In this document: positions 1 to 7,087 of the stretch, piece by piece
Layout of the letters: each line of letters opens with the position of its first letter
Position numbering within the stretch: position 1 is the stretch's first letter
From: Roseobacter sp.
Lineage (GTDB): Bacteria; Pseudomonadota; Alphaproteobacteria; Rhodobacterales; Rhodobacteraceae
DNA: 39,819 nucleotides
Direction of reading: 5' to 3'
Assembly: GCA_018500125.2 (NCBI GenBank)
Contig: JAHBAM020000121.1
Span: forward strand, 1 to 39,819
Program-made: the position numbers and the translations under genes
The notes under the pieces: generated by a model
What the model was told of the DNA's origin: nothing
The model's database searches: none
Seen by the model: only the letters and a program-made list of their open reading frames with translations

Positions 1-1
1 A

Positions 2-502
2 TGGTCGGTGTGGGGGGTGTGGTCGGGGCTTGGAGCGCCGGGGCTGGTTCTGCTTGGGCTGTCGCTGATCGGGGGCGGGGTGGCCACAACGGCGGGCGGG
101 GTGAAGCTCTTGCGGGTCTATGCGCTCTATCTCAACGGGCTGCGCGAAATGGAGCGGCTGGTGCATCCCTCTTCGGTTGGCCGCGCCAGCAACCAAAGCC
201 GCCGGATCCGCTCCAAGGGCGCCTATATTGCCTGGATCTTCTTTATGCTCTTTGCGCTCTCTATGGCCTTTGTCACTCTGATCCTGACCTTTACGGGGGT
301 CGGCTTTGAGGAGGCGATTGTCTTGGCGATTGCTGCGCTCTCGACAACCGGACCGCTGGTTCAGGCGGCTCCGGAGACCCCGATCTTACTGGTGCAGTTG
401 AGCGCCGGGGCCAAGCTGACGCTCTGTGCGGCGATGGTTGTGGGGCGGCTTGAGACACTGGCGATCATTGCGCTTTTTAACCCGGCTTTGTGGCGCGGCT
501 GA
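2..502 (+). CDS. trkH: TrkH family potassium uptake protein, C-terminal fragment
   Basis: The reading frame is open from the left edge of the window to a TGA at 500-502, so only the last 166 or so residues are present. TrkH is the membrane subunit that carries K+ into the cell together with the regulatory subunit TrkA. The fragment shows the TrkH-typical GGVATTAGGVK stretch of a pore helix, ALSTTGP, which matches a selectivity-filter region of this family, and the ending MVVGRLETLAIIALFNP, which is close to the usual TrkH C-terminus. Two or three hydrophobic helices are visible. hfq and hflX follow, and in alphaproteobacteria trk genes commonly lie between ntrYX and hfq. The start and most of the protein lie outside the window. 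Confidence 0.92.
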   Translation, partial: WSVWGVWSGLGAPGLVLLGLSLIGGGVATTAGGVKLLRVYALYLNGLREMERLVHPSSVGRASNQSRRIRSKGAYIAWIFFMLFALSMAFVTLILTFTGVGFEEAIVLAIAALSTTGPLVQAAPETPILLVQLSAGAKLTLCAAMVVGRLETLAIIALFNPALWRG

Positions 503-618
503 GGCTCTGAGCGTTGCATGACGTAGAGAGAAGTGAAGCGCGCGCGCAACATATATCGTAGATGCGCGTGTTTTGGGGGTTTAAAGTTCCCGTGCTGCAC
601 GACATAATCAGATATCTA

Positions 619-637
619 CACGGCCGAAGCACGGCCG
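619..637 (+). other. Hairpin in the hfq leader
   Basis: Two copies of CACGGCCG separated by AAG lie 27 bases before the hfq start. Because CGGCCG is self-complementary, they can form a 6-bp stem (621-626 with 632-637) around a 5-base loop. It has no run of T after it, so it is not an intrinsic terminator. A role in hfq mRNA stability or translation is possible but is only an inference. Confidence 0.4.
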
Positions 638-663
638 GAAACTGACAATAAGGCATTAGAACC

Positions 664-903
664 ATGGCTTCCGACCGTCAAAACCTTCAGGATGCGTTCC
701 TGAACCATGTCCGCAAGACGAAGACACCTGTGACAATCTTCCTGATCAATGGCGTGAAGCTGCAGGGCGTGATCACGTGGTTTGACAATTTTTGCGTGCT
801 GTTGCGCCGCGATGGCCAGAGCCAGCTTGTCTATAAACACGCGATCAGCACAATTATGCCAGCGCAACCGATTTCTCTTTATGAGGGTGAAGAAGCTCAG
901 TGA
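664..903 (+). CDS. hfq: RNA chaperone Hfq
   Basis: This 79-residue protein is Hfq, the hexameric Sm-like chaperone that pairs small RNAs with mRNAs. The N-terminus [18 protein letters not shown] is typical. The Sm1 motif is seen around residues 22-50 ([15 protein letters not shown], then [11 protein letters not shown]) and the Sm2 motif as VYKHAISTI near residues 57-65. Q8 and the YKH triad line the proximal RNA-binding face in known Hfq. It ends soon after the core, as in other Rhodobacterales, and lacks the long acidic tail of enterobacterial Hfq. The stop overlaps the hflX start by 4 nt, so the two are translationally coupled. The upstream Shine-Dalgarno match is weak (AAGG, 11 bases before the ATG). 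Confidence 0.97.
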   Translation: MASDRQNLQDAFLNHVRKTKTPVTIFLINGVKLQGVITWFDNFCVLLRRDGQSQLVYKHAISTIMPAQPISLYEGEEAQ

Positions 904-2177
904 GCGAATATGATCCGGCGCTGACGAGGGCGTGGGTTCTTCACCCCGAAATCCGCAGAGATGACCAGAACCGCACGCCGGCCCATGCGCTCGAAGAGGC
1001 TGTAGCGCTCGGCGAAGCCATGCCAGGGCTTGAAATTGTCGGGTCCGAGGTTGTGAAGCTCAAAAAGCCACACGCAGGAATGCTGTTTGGCAAGGGCAAG
1101 CTTGAAGAAATCAAAGAGCGGCTAGTGGCCGGCGAGGTCGAGCTTGTCTTGATTGACGGGCCGGTCAGCCCTGTTCAGCAGCGCAACCTTGAGAAAAAAT
1201 GGGGCGTCAAAATTCTGGACCGCACCGGTCTTATTCTCGAGATTTTCTCTGACCGTGCCCGCACGCGCGAGGGCGTGTTGCAGGTCGAGATGGCGGCGCT
1301 GAGCTATCAGCGCACGCGGCTTGTCAGAGCCTGGACCCACCTTGAGCGCCAGCGGGGCGGGCTTGGCTTTGTCGGCGGCCCCGGCGAAACCCAGATCGAG
1401 GCGGACCGCCGCGCGATTGATGACCAGCTTGTGCGCTTGCGCCGGCAGCTGTCCAAGGTTGTGAAAACCCGCGAGCTGCACCGCAAGAGCCGCGCCAAAG
1501 TGCCCTATCCGATTGTGGCGCTTGTCGGATATACCAACGCGGGCAAATCAACGCTGTTCAACCGGCTGACGGGGGCGGATGTTTTTGCCAAGGATATGCT
1601 CTTTGCAACGCTTGATCCGACCATGCGCAAAGTCACCTTGGGAGAGTCCGGGCTTGAAGTGATTATGTCGGACACGGTGGGCTTTATCTCGAATTTGCCA
1701 ACCGAGCTTGTGGCGGCGTTCCGGGCGACTTTGGAAGAGGTGCTGAGCGCGGATCTGATTTTGCACGTGCGCGATATTGCCCATCCCGAAAGCGGGGCGC
1801 AGGCCAAAGATGTCACCAAGATTCTTGAAAGCCTCGGGATTGACCCTGTGACGCCGCTCTATGAGGTGCTCAATAAGACCGATCTGCTGGCGCCTGACGA
1901 CAAAGAGGCGATCCAGACACAGGCGGCGCGCAGCGAGACGGTGTTTGCTGTCTCCTCTGTCACGGGGGAGGGGCTTGAGCGCTTGCTTGAGGCGGTGGCA
2001 AATGCGCTTCAATCCAGCGCCAAGACCGAGGCTGTGAGCCTGACGTTTGCGCAAGGCCGCAAGCGGGCCTGGCTCTTTGCGCAAGGGGTTGTCGAGGACG
2101 AGCGCCAGACCGATGAGGGCTATACGCTGAAAGTGAGATGGACAGGCAAGCAGGCCGAGCAATTCGCCCGGCTGTAA
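900..2177 (+). CDS. hflX: GTPase HflX
   Basis: HflX is a ribosome-associated GTPase that splits or rescues stalled 70S ribosomes under stress. The 425-residue protein has the N-terminal HflX domain (about 25-200), including the glycine-rich region [18 protein letters not shown] at 150-167, and a GTPase domain. In the latter the P-loop GYTNAGKST is at 210-218, DTVG (G3) at 258-261 and NKTD (G4) at 325-328. The start is a GTG at 900 whose last bases overlap the hfq TGA (GTGA), preceded by a purine-rich GAGGGTGAAGAAG. This short overlap and the conserved hfq-hflX order support the start. It converges on the penicillin-acylase gene with about 80 bases between them. Confidence 0.96.
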   Translation: MSEYDPALTRAWVLHPEIRRDDQNRTPAHALEEAVALGEAMPGLEIVGSEVVKLKKPHAGMLFGKGKLEEIKERLVAGEVELVLIDGPVSPVQQRNLEKKWGVKILDRTGLILEIFSDRARTREGVLQVEMAALSYQRTRLVRAWTHLERQRGGLGFVGGPGETQIEADRRAIDDQLVRLRRQLSKVVKTRELHRKSRAKVPYPIVALVGYTNAGKSTLFNRLTGADVFAKDMLFATLDPTMRKVTLGESGLEVIMSDTVGFISNLPTELVAAFRATLEEVLSADLILHVRDIAHPESGAQAKDVTKILESLGIDPVTPLYEVLNKTDLLAPDDKEAIQTQAARSETVFAVSSVTGEGLERLLEAVANALQSSAKTEAVSLTFAQGRKRAWLFAQGVVEDERQTDEGYTLKVRWTGKQAEQFARL

Positions 2178-2259
2178 TGCACTCGCCTGTGTTGCTCTGT
2201 GTCATCTGATGTCTCGTGCGGTGCGTGCATTCTGGGCGGCTGTGCGCGCACTCCCACGC

Positions 2260-4743
2260 TCACTTTTGCTTTGGCCTCAGGATGGTTTCGCCCACAGAGG
2301 CCGCGCGCGCGAGGCCTTCATCCAGCGACATGGTGATATATTCCCCGCGCCGCCAGAGCTGTGCGAGATCATCATAGTGGCGCGACAAAGGATGCCCTGA
2401 CTGCCCTGTCGAGGTGATGAAGATGGAACTGTCCGGATCTGTAAAATCATAGACCCCGCGGTAGCCTGCGGCATGGACATTCTGGAACGGCTCGGGGCCT
2501 GTGCCACGGGTGCGGCCACGCATCAGCGTATTGTCCCCGCCCGATGTGCTTTGGCGGATGTTCACAAAGTAGCGCAGGAGCGGAACCTCGCCCAGAACAG
2601 GGTGATCATGGGTCGCCTCATGGGCATCGCCCCAGCGCAGCGCCTCAATCGAGGTGCCATAGACCTCATCGAGCCAGATCAGCGCATCATCCAGCGACAG
2701 ACGGGCGATATCGGCACAGGTTTCTGTTGCCGAGGACTGGATGATGTTGCACCACACGCCGGCGCCCTCAATATCGCGAAACACCCGCTCGATGAACAGC
2801 GGCTCCATATGGGTGAACTCTTCGGCAAGCGGGCCAAGCTCGTCGCGGATGATCCGCTCCTGCAAAAAGCGCATCCAGGCTGCATAGATCAATGGCTCGG
2901 GCAGATGCTCGTTCATGCTGCCGGTCCAGCCGGCCAGCAGATTGAGCGCGATTTGGCGGCGCCGCTCCGGTGTGCCGTCGGGCGCGGCCTCGCCTGTGAA
3001 CCAGAGGTCGGCAGCAACCAGAGGCAGGAGTGTGCGGGCTGTGGCGCTTGTGATATCGAGCTGCGCCTCGACAAAGCTTTCGCGGCTGTGGGCTTTGCGG
3101 CCCTGCATCAGCCGCTGCCAGCGTTGAATGCGCTGGCTGTCGCCCCAGTCATAGGAGACATGAAGCGGGAAGGGGCGCTCTAGCAGTTTGTTGTTTGTAT
3201 TGCCGACAATGCCGCCGGCCGGGCGAATGAACTCGGGGTTGGCGGTAGGTGGGAAATAGCCTTGCCAGCGGTTCTCGGCCAGCCAGCCGCGCGCCGGAAG
3301 GCGGCCTTTGCTCTCGGAGCTGGCCGCGCGTCGCGGCATGGCTCCGATGGTTTTCAGGGCGATATCGGTTTTGTCCGCCAGCGTCAGATTTTGGGAGGGC
3401 GCAATATAGAGCGCACTGGCGGCCAAGGCCTCGTCTATGCTCTGGGCGCGCATGATGCGCAGCGCGGCGCTCATCGAGGTGTCTTTGGGGTCGAGCGCTG
3501 TCCAGGCGAGCGCCGCCACATGGCCCGCCGGCGTCACTGTGCCGACATTGCGAAAGCTTGACGGCAGCACCGGGCCATTCTCGGTGTTGTGGAGGGTCAG
3601 GGTGATCGGCGTTTCGTCCTTGATCTTGATGATCGAGCGCCGCGTCACAAAGGGCTTGAAGCCCTCCGGTGTGCGATATTCCTCGCGGTTGTCGGGGTTG
3701 ATCTCCTCGATGAACACATCCTGATCATCCAGATAGGAGGAGGTCAGGCCCCAGCCGAGGCTTTCACTGCGGCCCACCAGCATCAGCGGCATTCCGGGAA
3801 TGGTGGCGCCGATGATCCCGCCCGAGGAAAGCTCAAGGCGCGCCAGATACCAGATCGCGGGGGCGGTCAGGCCGAGGTGGGGATCATTGGCCAGCAAGGT
3901 GCCCCCAGTGGCCGAGCGCGAGGGGGCTGCGGCCCAGGCATTGGATGCGCCGGCCAGAGCGCGGGGCTGAAAGGGCGAGAGCGGGTGCGCGGGCAAAGCG
4001 GGGGCAGAGCCTGCGTGATGGACAAACCCGGCTTCGGGAAACAGGCTGGCATATTGGGGCAGGGCCGCGAGCCCTGTGCCCGGCATATCCGGCAGCAAAT
4101 CGCGCAGGCGCTGCTCGTCTTTCAACAGAAGCGAGGTGCGGGCGCGCAGGATTTCTTCTTCGGCCTGTCCGGAGAGCTGCACCGCCATAAGCTTGAGAAT
4201 TGCGATGGAATCTTCCGGCCGCCATGGCGATATCGGCGCATTGAAGAGAAACATCTCGGGTGCGCCACGCCCCAGAGCGCTGGCGTTGATCTCGGCAAGG
4301 CGCGCATTGACCCCCGCAGAATAAGCCTCAAGTGCCGCCAGACTGTCTGCGTCCTGCGCCTCAACCGAGCTGCGGGCCAGAGAATAGATGTCAAAGCGGC
4401 GCAACAGCTTGTCCACCGGCAGGGTTGCGGCGCCAAAGACTTCGGACAGACGGCCCTGAGCCGTGCGGCGCATCACCGTCATTTGCCAGAGGCGGTCTTG
4501 GGTATGGGCATAGCCGAGACCAAAGAAAACCGCGGCGTCATCAGACCGGTCTGCAAAGATATGAGGCACATCCGAATGGTCGCGCAAAATCCGGATCTCG
4601 GAGGTCAGACCGGCAACCTCGAGCTGTTTGTTGTAGTCGGGTAAAGAGCGCGAGGCGAGATAATAGACCCCGAGCACGGCCAGCACCGTGAGCACGATCA
4701 AGACCGAGGCTATCCGCAGCAACCACCGAAACACTAAAAGCAT
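2260..4743 (-). CDS. Penicillin acylase family protein (N-terminal nucleophile amidohydrolase), membrane anchored
   Basis: This 827-residue protein belongs to the Ntn-hydrolase family of penicillin G, cephalosporin and acyl-homoserine-lactone acylases, which hydrolyse amide-linked acyl groups. Residues 5-30 form one hydrophobic segment (VLIVLTVLAVLGVYYLA) without a clear cleavage site, suggesting a signal anchor and a periplasmic body. The alpha-chain region has GYAHTQDRLWQM and RRTAQGRLSEVFG, both typical. The likely autoproteolytic junction is GA/SNAWA, making Ser267 the nucleophile, followed by LLANDPHL. I start it at the ATG at 4743 because AAGGGACGG precedes it and the hydrophobic segment follows at once; an ATG 52 codons upstream would add an unlikely cytoplasmic extension. 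The substrate cannot be told from sequence. It is divergent from the gene at 4838. Confidence 0.9.
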   Translation of the reverse strand: MLLVFRWLLRIASVLIVLTVLAVLGVYYLASRSLPDYNKQLEVAGLTSEIRILRDHSDVPHIFADRSDDAAVFFGLGYAHTQDRLWQMTVMRRTAQGRLSEVFGAATLPVDKLLRRFDIYSLARSSVEAQDADSLAALEAYSAGVNARLAEINASALGRGAPEMFLFNAPISPWRPEDSIAILKLMAVQLSGQAEEEILRARTSLLLKDEQRLRDLLPDMPGTGLAALPQYASLFPEAGFVHHAGSAPALPAHPLSPFQPRALAGASNAWAAAPSRSATGGTLLANDPHLGLTAPAIWYLARLELSSGGIIGATIPGMPLMLVGRSESLGWGLTSSYLDDQDVFIEEINPDNREEYRTPEGFKPFVTRRSIIKIKDETPITLTLHNTENGPVLPSSFRNVGTVTPAGHVAALAWTALDPKDTSMSAALRIMRAQSIDEALAASALYIAPSQNLTLADKTDIALKTIGAMPRRAASSESKGRLPARGWLAENRWQGYFPPTANPEFIRPAGGIVGNTNNKLLERPFPLHVSYDWGDSQRIQRWQRLMQGRKAHSRESFVEAQLDITSATARTLLPLVAADLWFTGEAAPDGTPERRRQIALNLLAGWTGSMNEHLPEPLIYAAWMRFLQERIIRDELGPLAEEFTHMEPLFIERVFRDIEGAGVWCNIIQSSATETCADIARLSLDDALIWLDEVYGTSIEALRWGDAHEATHDHPVLGEVPLLRYFVNIRQSTSGGDNTLMRGRTRGTGPEPFQNVHAAGYRGVYDFTDPDSSIFITSTGQSGHPLSRHYDDLAQLWRRGEYITMSLDEGLARAASVGETILRPKQK

Positions 4744-4837
4744 GGACCGTCCCTTGTCATATTGCGGGCTTTTGGCTTGCCAATCGGCCCTCTGCCCGAC
4801 ACAAACGATAAGACATTTGAATGCAAGGGGAAAGACT

Positions 4838-5710
4838 ATGGCACAACTCGCTTTTTTGGGACTCGGCGTGATGGGGTATCCGATGGCCGGCCATCTCAAA
4901 GCCGCCGGTCATGATGTTGTGGTCTATAACCGCACCGCTGCCAAGGCAGAGGCCTGGGCCGAAGAGCATGGCGGGCGGGCCGCCCCCACGCCGCGCGCCG
5001 CCGCCGAGGGGGCCGAGTTTGTGATGGCCTGTGTGGGCAATGATGATGATCTGCGCGCCATTTGCCTCGGTGAGTCGGGGGCCTTTGCGGGGCTGGCGGC
5101 GGGAAGCTGTTTTGTCGACCATACCACGGTTTCGGCCAAGGTGACGGCTGAACTCTACGGGCGCGCCAAAGAGATCGGGGTCGGCTTTGTCGATGCGCCG
5201 GTCTCGGGCGGTCAGGCGGGCGCTGAAAACGGCGTACTGTCGGTGATGTGTGGTGGCGATTTGGCCGAGTATGCGCGCGCCGAGCCGATTATGGCGGCCT
5301 ATGCGCGGATCTGTCGGCGGATCGGGGACAGCGGCGCCGGACAGATGACCAAGATGTGCAACCAGATCGCGATTGCCGGTCTGGTTCAGGGCCTCTCGGA
5401 GGCGCTGAATTTTGCCATGGCCGCCGGCTTGGACGGTCAGGATGTTGTGGAAGTGATTTCGCAGGGGGCGGCGGGCAGCTGGCAAATGAGCAACCGCTCT
5501 GACACCATGCTGGCCGGTCAGTTCGAACACGGGTTTGCTGTGGACTGGATGCGCAAGGACCTCGGGATCTGCCTTGAGACGGCCGATCAGATCGGAGCCA
5601 GCCTGCCTGTGACAGCGCTTGTGGACCAGTTTTACAAAGATGTGCAGAAAATGGGCGGGGGCCGTTGGGACACGTCGAGTCTGATCACGCGGTTGAGCCA
5701 GAAGCCCTGA
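4838..5710 (+). CDS. NAD(P)-dependent beta-hydroxyacid dehydrogenase (3-hydroxyisobutyrate dehydrogenase family)
   Basis: The 290-residue protein is a beta-hydroxyacid dehydrogenase of the family containing 3-hydroxyisobutyrate dehydrogenase, tartronate semialdehyde reductase and succinic-semialdehyde reductases. The Rossmann motif is GLGVMG at 8-13, the substrate-binding motif DAPVSGG at 119-125, and the predicted catalytic lysine is K172 in GAGQMTKMCNQ. The C-terminal helical domain contains KDLGICLETA. The ATG at 4838 is chosen because AGGGGAAAG lies just upstream and the Rossmann fold begins directly after it. No mmsA, acyl-CoA dehydrogenase or other valine-degradation gene lies beside it, so the exact substrate is left open. 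It shares a 94-bp divergent promoter region with the acylase gene. Confidence 0.9.
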   Translation: MAQLAFLGLGVMGYPMAGHLKAAGHDVVVYNRTAAKAEAWAEEHGGRAAPTPRAAAEGAEFVMACVGNDDDLRAICLGESGAFAGLAAGSCFVDHTTVSAKVTAELYGRAKEIGVGFVDAPVSGGQAGAENGVLSVMCGGDLAEYARAEPIMAAYARICRRIGDSGAGQMTKMCNQIAIAGLVQGLSEALNFAMAAGLDGQDVVEVISQGAAGSWQMSNRSDTMLAGQFEHGFAVDWMRKDLGICLETADQIGASLPVTALVDQFYKDVQKMGGGRWDTSSLITRLSQKP

Positions 5711-5739
5711 GGGATTGCGCCGCCTTCGGCGTCGCCGGG

Positions 5740-5798
5740 CTGGGGGCGTTGCCCCCAGACCCCAGTGCTAACTGGGGGCGTTGCCCCCAGACCCCCAG
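5740..5798. repeat. Duplicated palindromic G/C-rich intergenic repeat
   Basis: Two nearly identical units lie in tandem at 5740-5765 and 5772-5798. Each begins with CTGGGGGCGTTGCCCCCAG, a perfect 8-bp stem with a GTT loop, followed by ACCCC(C)AG. After the second unit comes GATATTTCTGGAAAGAAAAAGG. A very similar palindrome-plus-GGATATTT arrangement is familiar to me from intergenic regions of many Rhodobacterales genomes. Immediately upstream (5717-5734) lies another C/G-rich imperfect hairpin. It sits between two convergent genes, where it may act as a transcription end or RNA-stabilising element on both strands, although no long T-run is present. Confidence 0.75.
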
Positions 5799-5835
5799 GA
5801 TATTTCTGGAAAGAAAAAGGAGGTGGGGGAGCGGC

Positions 5836-6165
5836 TTAATGTGTGGTTGTGTTTGAAAAGAGCTGGATCACGGCGATGCCGGCGATGATCAGAGCGAGGC
5901 CTGTGAGGGCGGGGAGGTCGAGTTTTTGTCCGAAGATGGCATAGCCGATGACCGCGATCAGCAGGATGCCAAGCCCAGACCAGAGCGCATAGACGATCCC
6001 GACGGGCATATATTTCAGGGTCAGGGCCATGAAGTAAAAGCTGATAGAATAGCCCAGCACAACCAGCAGAGAGGGCCAGAGGCGGCTGAATTGCTGGCTC
6101 GCCTGCATGGCGGAGGTGGCTATGGTTTCAAAAGCGACGGCAATGGCGAGGTAGAGATAGGGCAT
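5836..6165 (-). CDS. SMR family multidrug/cation efflux transporter (EmrE/QacE-like)
   Basis: This 109-residue protein has four predicted transmembrane helices, the standard size and topology of small multidrug resistance transporters, which act as dimers exchanging cationic drugs or related solutes for protons. The essential membrane glutamate is E13 in AFETIATSAM, matching E14 of EmrE. The FSRLWPSL turn and the YALWSGLG motif of helix 3 are also conserved. It lies 11 bases downstream of an Lrp-type regulator on the same strand, so the two are probably co-transcribed and the regulator may control it. Whether it exports drugs, guanidinium or a metabolite cannot be told. The helix-1 sequence is closer to EmrE/QacE than to SugE/Gdx types. 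Confidence 0.92.
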   Translation of the reverse strand: MPYLYLAIAVAFETIATSAMQASQQFSRLWPSLLVVLGYSISFYFMALTLKYMPVGIVYALWSGLGILLIAVIGYAIFGQKLDLPALTGLALIIAGIAVIQLFSNTTTH

Positions 6166-6176
6166 GGGGTCATCCT

Positions 6177-6635
6177 TTAGAGGGGCAGCTCTGTTGTATC
6201 CTTGATGCTTTCCATCACAAAGCTGGCCGAGACATCCGCCATCGGCACCTCAGCGATCATTTTTTGATAGAGCCTGTCATAGCCCGCCATATCCGCAACA
6301 TGGGCGCGCAGCAGGTAATCCAGATCGCCTGACATCCGAAAGACCCCGGTGATTTCGGGGATCAAGCGCGTTGCGCGGGCAAAATCTGCAGACCAGCCGG
6401 CCGTGTGTTTTTCTGCGCGCACCTGAATATAGACGGTCAGGCCGAGACCGAGCAGTTCTGCGTTTAGCAGGGCGACGCGTTTGCGAATGAGACCGGACTG
6501 CTGCATTTGCTTGATCCGGCGCCAGCAGGCATTGCGCGACAGGCCGACCTCTTGGCTAAGCGTATCAAGGGAGACATCGCACTCGCGCTGAAGCTGGCGC
6601 AGGATTTTGCGGTCTATTTCATCTTGTCCCGTCAT
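6177..6635 (-). CDS. Lrp/AsnC family transcriptional regulator
   Basis: The product is 152 residues, the normal length for Lrp/AsnC regulators, which bind DNA as dimers or octamers and sense amino acids or other small molecules. The N-terminal winged HTH is DEIDRKILRQLQRECDVS followed by LSQEVGLSRNACWRRIKQM. The C-terminal RAM domain holds the effector-binding region (VFRMSGDLDYLLRAHVADM). I start it at the ATG at 6635, which begins MTGQDEIDRKIL as family members do. In-frame codons extend upstream to a TTG at 6683, but neither candidate has a good Shine-Dalgarno sequence, so the start is uncertain. The SMR transporter gene follows after 11 bases and is the obvious candidate target besides its own promoter. 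Confidence 0.92.
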   Translation of the reverse strand: MTGQDEIDRKILRQLQRECDVSLDTLSQEVGLSRNACWRRIKQMQQSGLIRKRVALLNAELLGLGLTVYIQVRAEKHTAGWSADFARATRLIPEITGVFRMSGDLDYLLRAHVADMAGYDRLYQKMIAEVPMADVSASFVMESIKDTTELPL

Positions 6636-6742
6636 ATGCGGCTTATGGGGGAAAATATCCCGTATGGCAAGGTGATGAGGCAAAATTTGGGATCGTTTGG
6701 CGGATGTGCTCGGCTAGACAGGCGTGAGGTGCTCAAGCCTTC

Positions 6743-6787
6743 GATGACACAGGTCTTGATGACACTGGTCTCAATGACAGAGGCCGC
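6743..6787. repeat. Three degenerate 15-bp tandem repeats
   Basis: Units starting at 6743, 6758 and 6773 read GATGACACAGGTCTT, GATGACACTGGTCTC and AATGACAGAGGCCGC. The first two differ at two positions and the third is more diverged. They lie 40 bases upstream of the DUF6356 gene, between it and the divergent Lrp gene. The period is close to one and a half helical turns, and it is also five codons, so either a regulatory or a decayed-coding origin is possible. Confidence 0.5.
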
Positions 6788-6826
6788 ACCAACATTGGCA
6801 AGAGACGCGGAAACAGGAGCCCCAAG

Positions 6827-7027
6827 ATGATTGCGAAGTTATTTCTGAACCATCCAGAGTCAGTCAACGAGAGCTATTGGGCGCATATGCGCTTTGCGCT
6901 CTGGTTTGCAGGGTGGCTGGCATTGGCGGCCGGGGCGGCGCTTGTGCACGCGTTCCTTCCCGCCGCTTTTGAGACAACCGGCAGCCGGATTATCGCCAAG
7001 CTCTATGAGCGGACCCAGAGGCGTTAG
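6827..7027 (+). CDS. DUF6356 family small protein
   Basis: This 66-residue protein resembles the short DUF6356 family common in Rhodobacterales and related alphaproteobacteria. Family-like features are the N-terminal KLFLNHPESVNESYWAHM, one hydrophobic helix (about residues 24-45, ALWFAGWLALAAGAALVHAF) and the ending TGSRIIAKLYER. No function is known to me. It is probably a membrane-associated protein. The ATG at 6827 follows AGGAG with a 7-base gap, a good ribosome binding site, which supports it as a real gene. It converges with icd, with a pair of hairpins between them. Confidence 0.8.
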   Translation: MIAKLFLNHPESVNESYWAHMRFALWFAGWLALAAGAALVHAFLPAAFETTGSRIIAKLYERTQRR

Positions 7028-7037
7028 GCCCCTCAAA

Positions 7038-7078
7038 CCGTCAAGACAGACGGGAGGCGCACCCGCAGGGGCGCACCT
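7038..7078 (-). terminator. Tandem hairpins downstream of icd (probable transcript end)
   Basis: On the minus strand, just after the icd stop, a 10-bp stem can form between 7069-7078 and 7055-7064 with a 4-base loop. Two of its pairs are G-U in the minus-strand RNA and would be C-A mismatches in the plus-strand RNA, so the hairpin favours the icd transcript. A second 5-bp stem (7049-7053 with 7038-7042) follows and leads into TTTG. The weak T-run makes this a non-classical terminator or 3' stabiliser. Confidence 0.45.
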
Positions 7079-7087
7079 CTCTGAGTA

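Noticed and set aside
3589-4644. A 351-codon open frame opposite the penicillin-acylase gene
   Set aside because: It follows from codon bias of the real minus-strand gene, whose catalytic motifs are intact.
6635-6683. Longer N-terminus of the Lrp regulator from a TTG at 6683
   Set aside because: The 16 extra residues do not resemble Lrp proteins, and the first ATG gives the normal family start.
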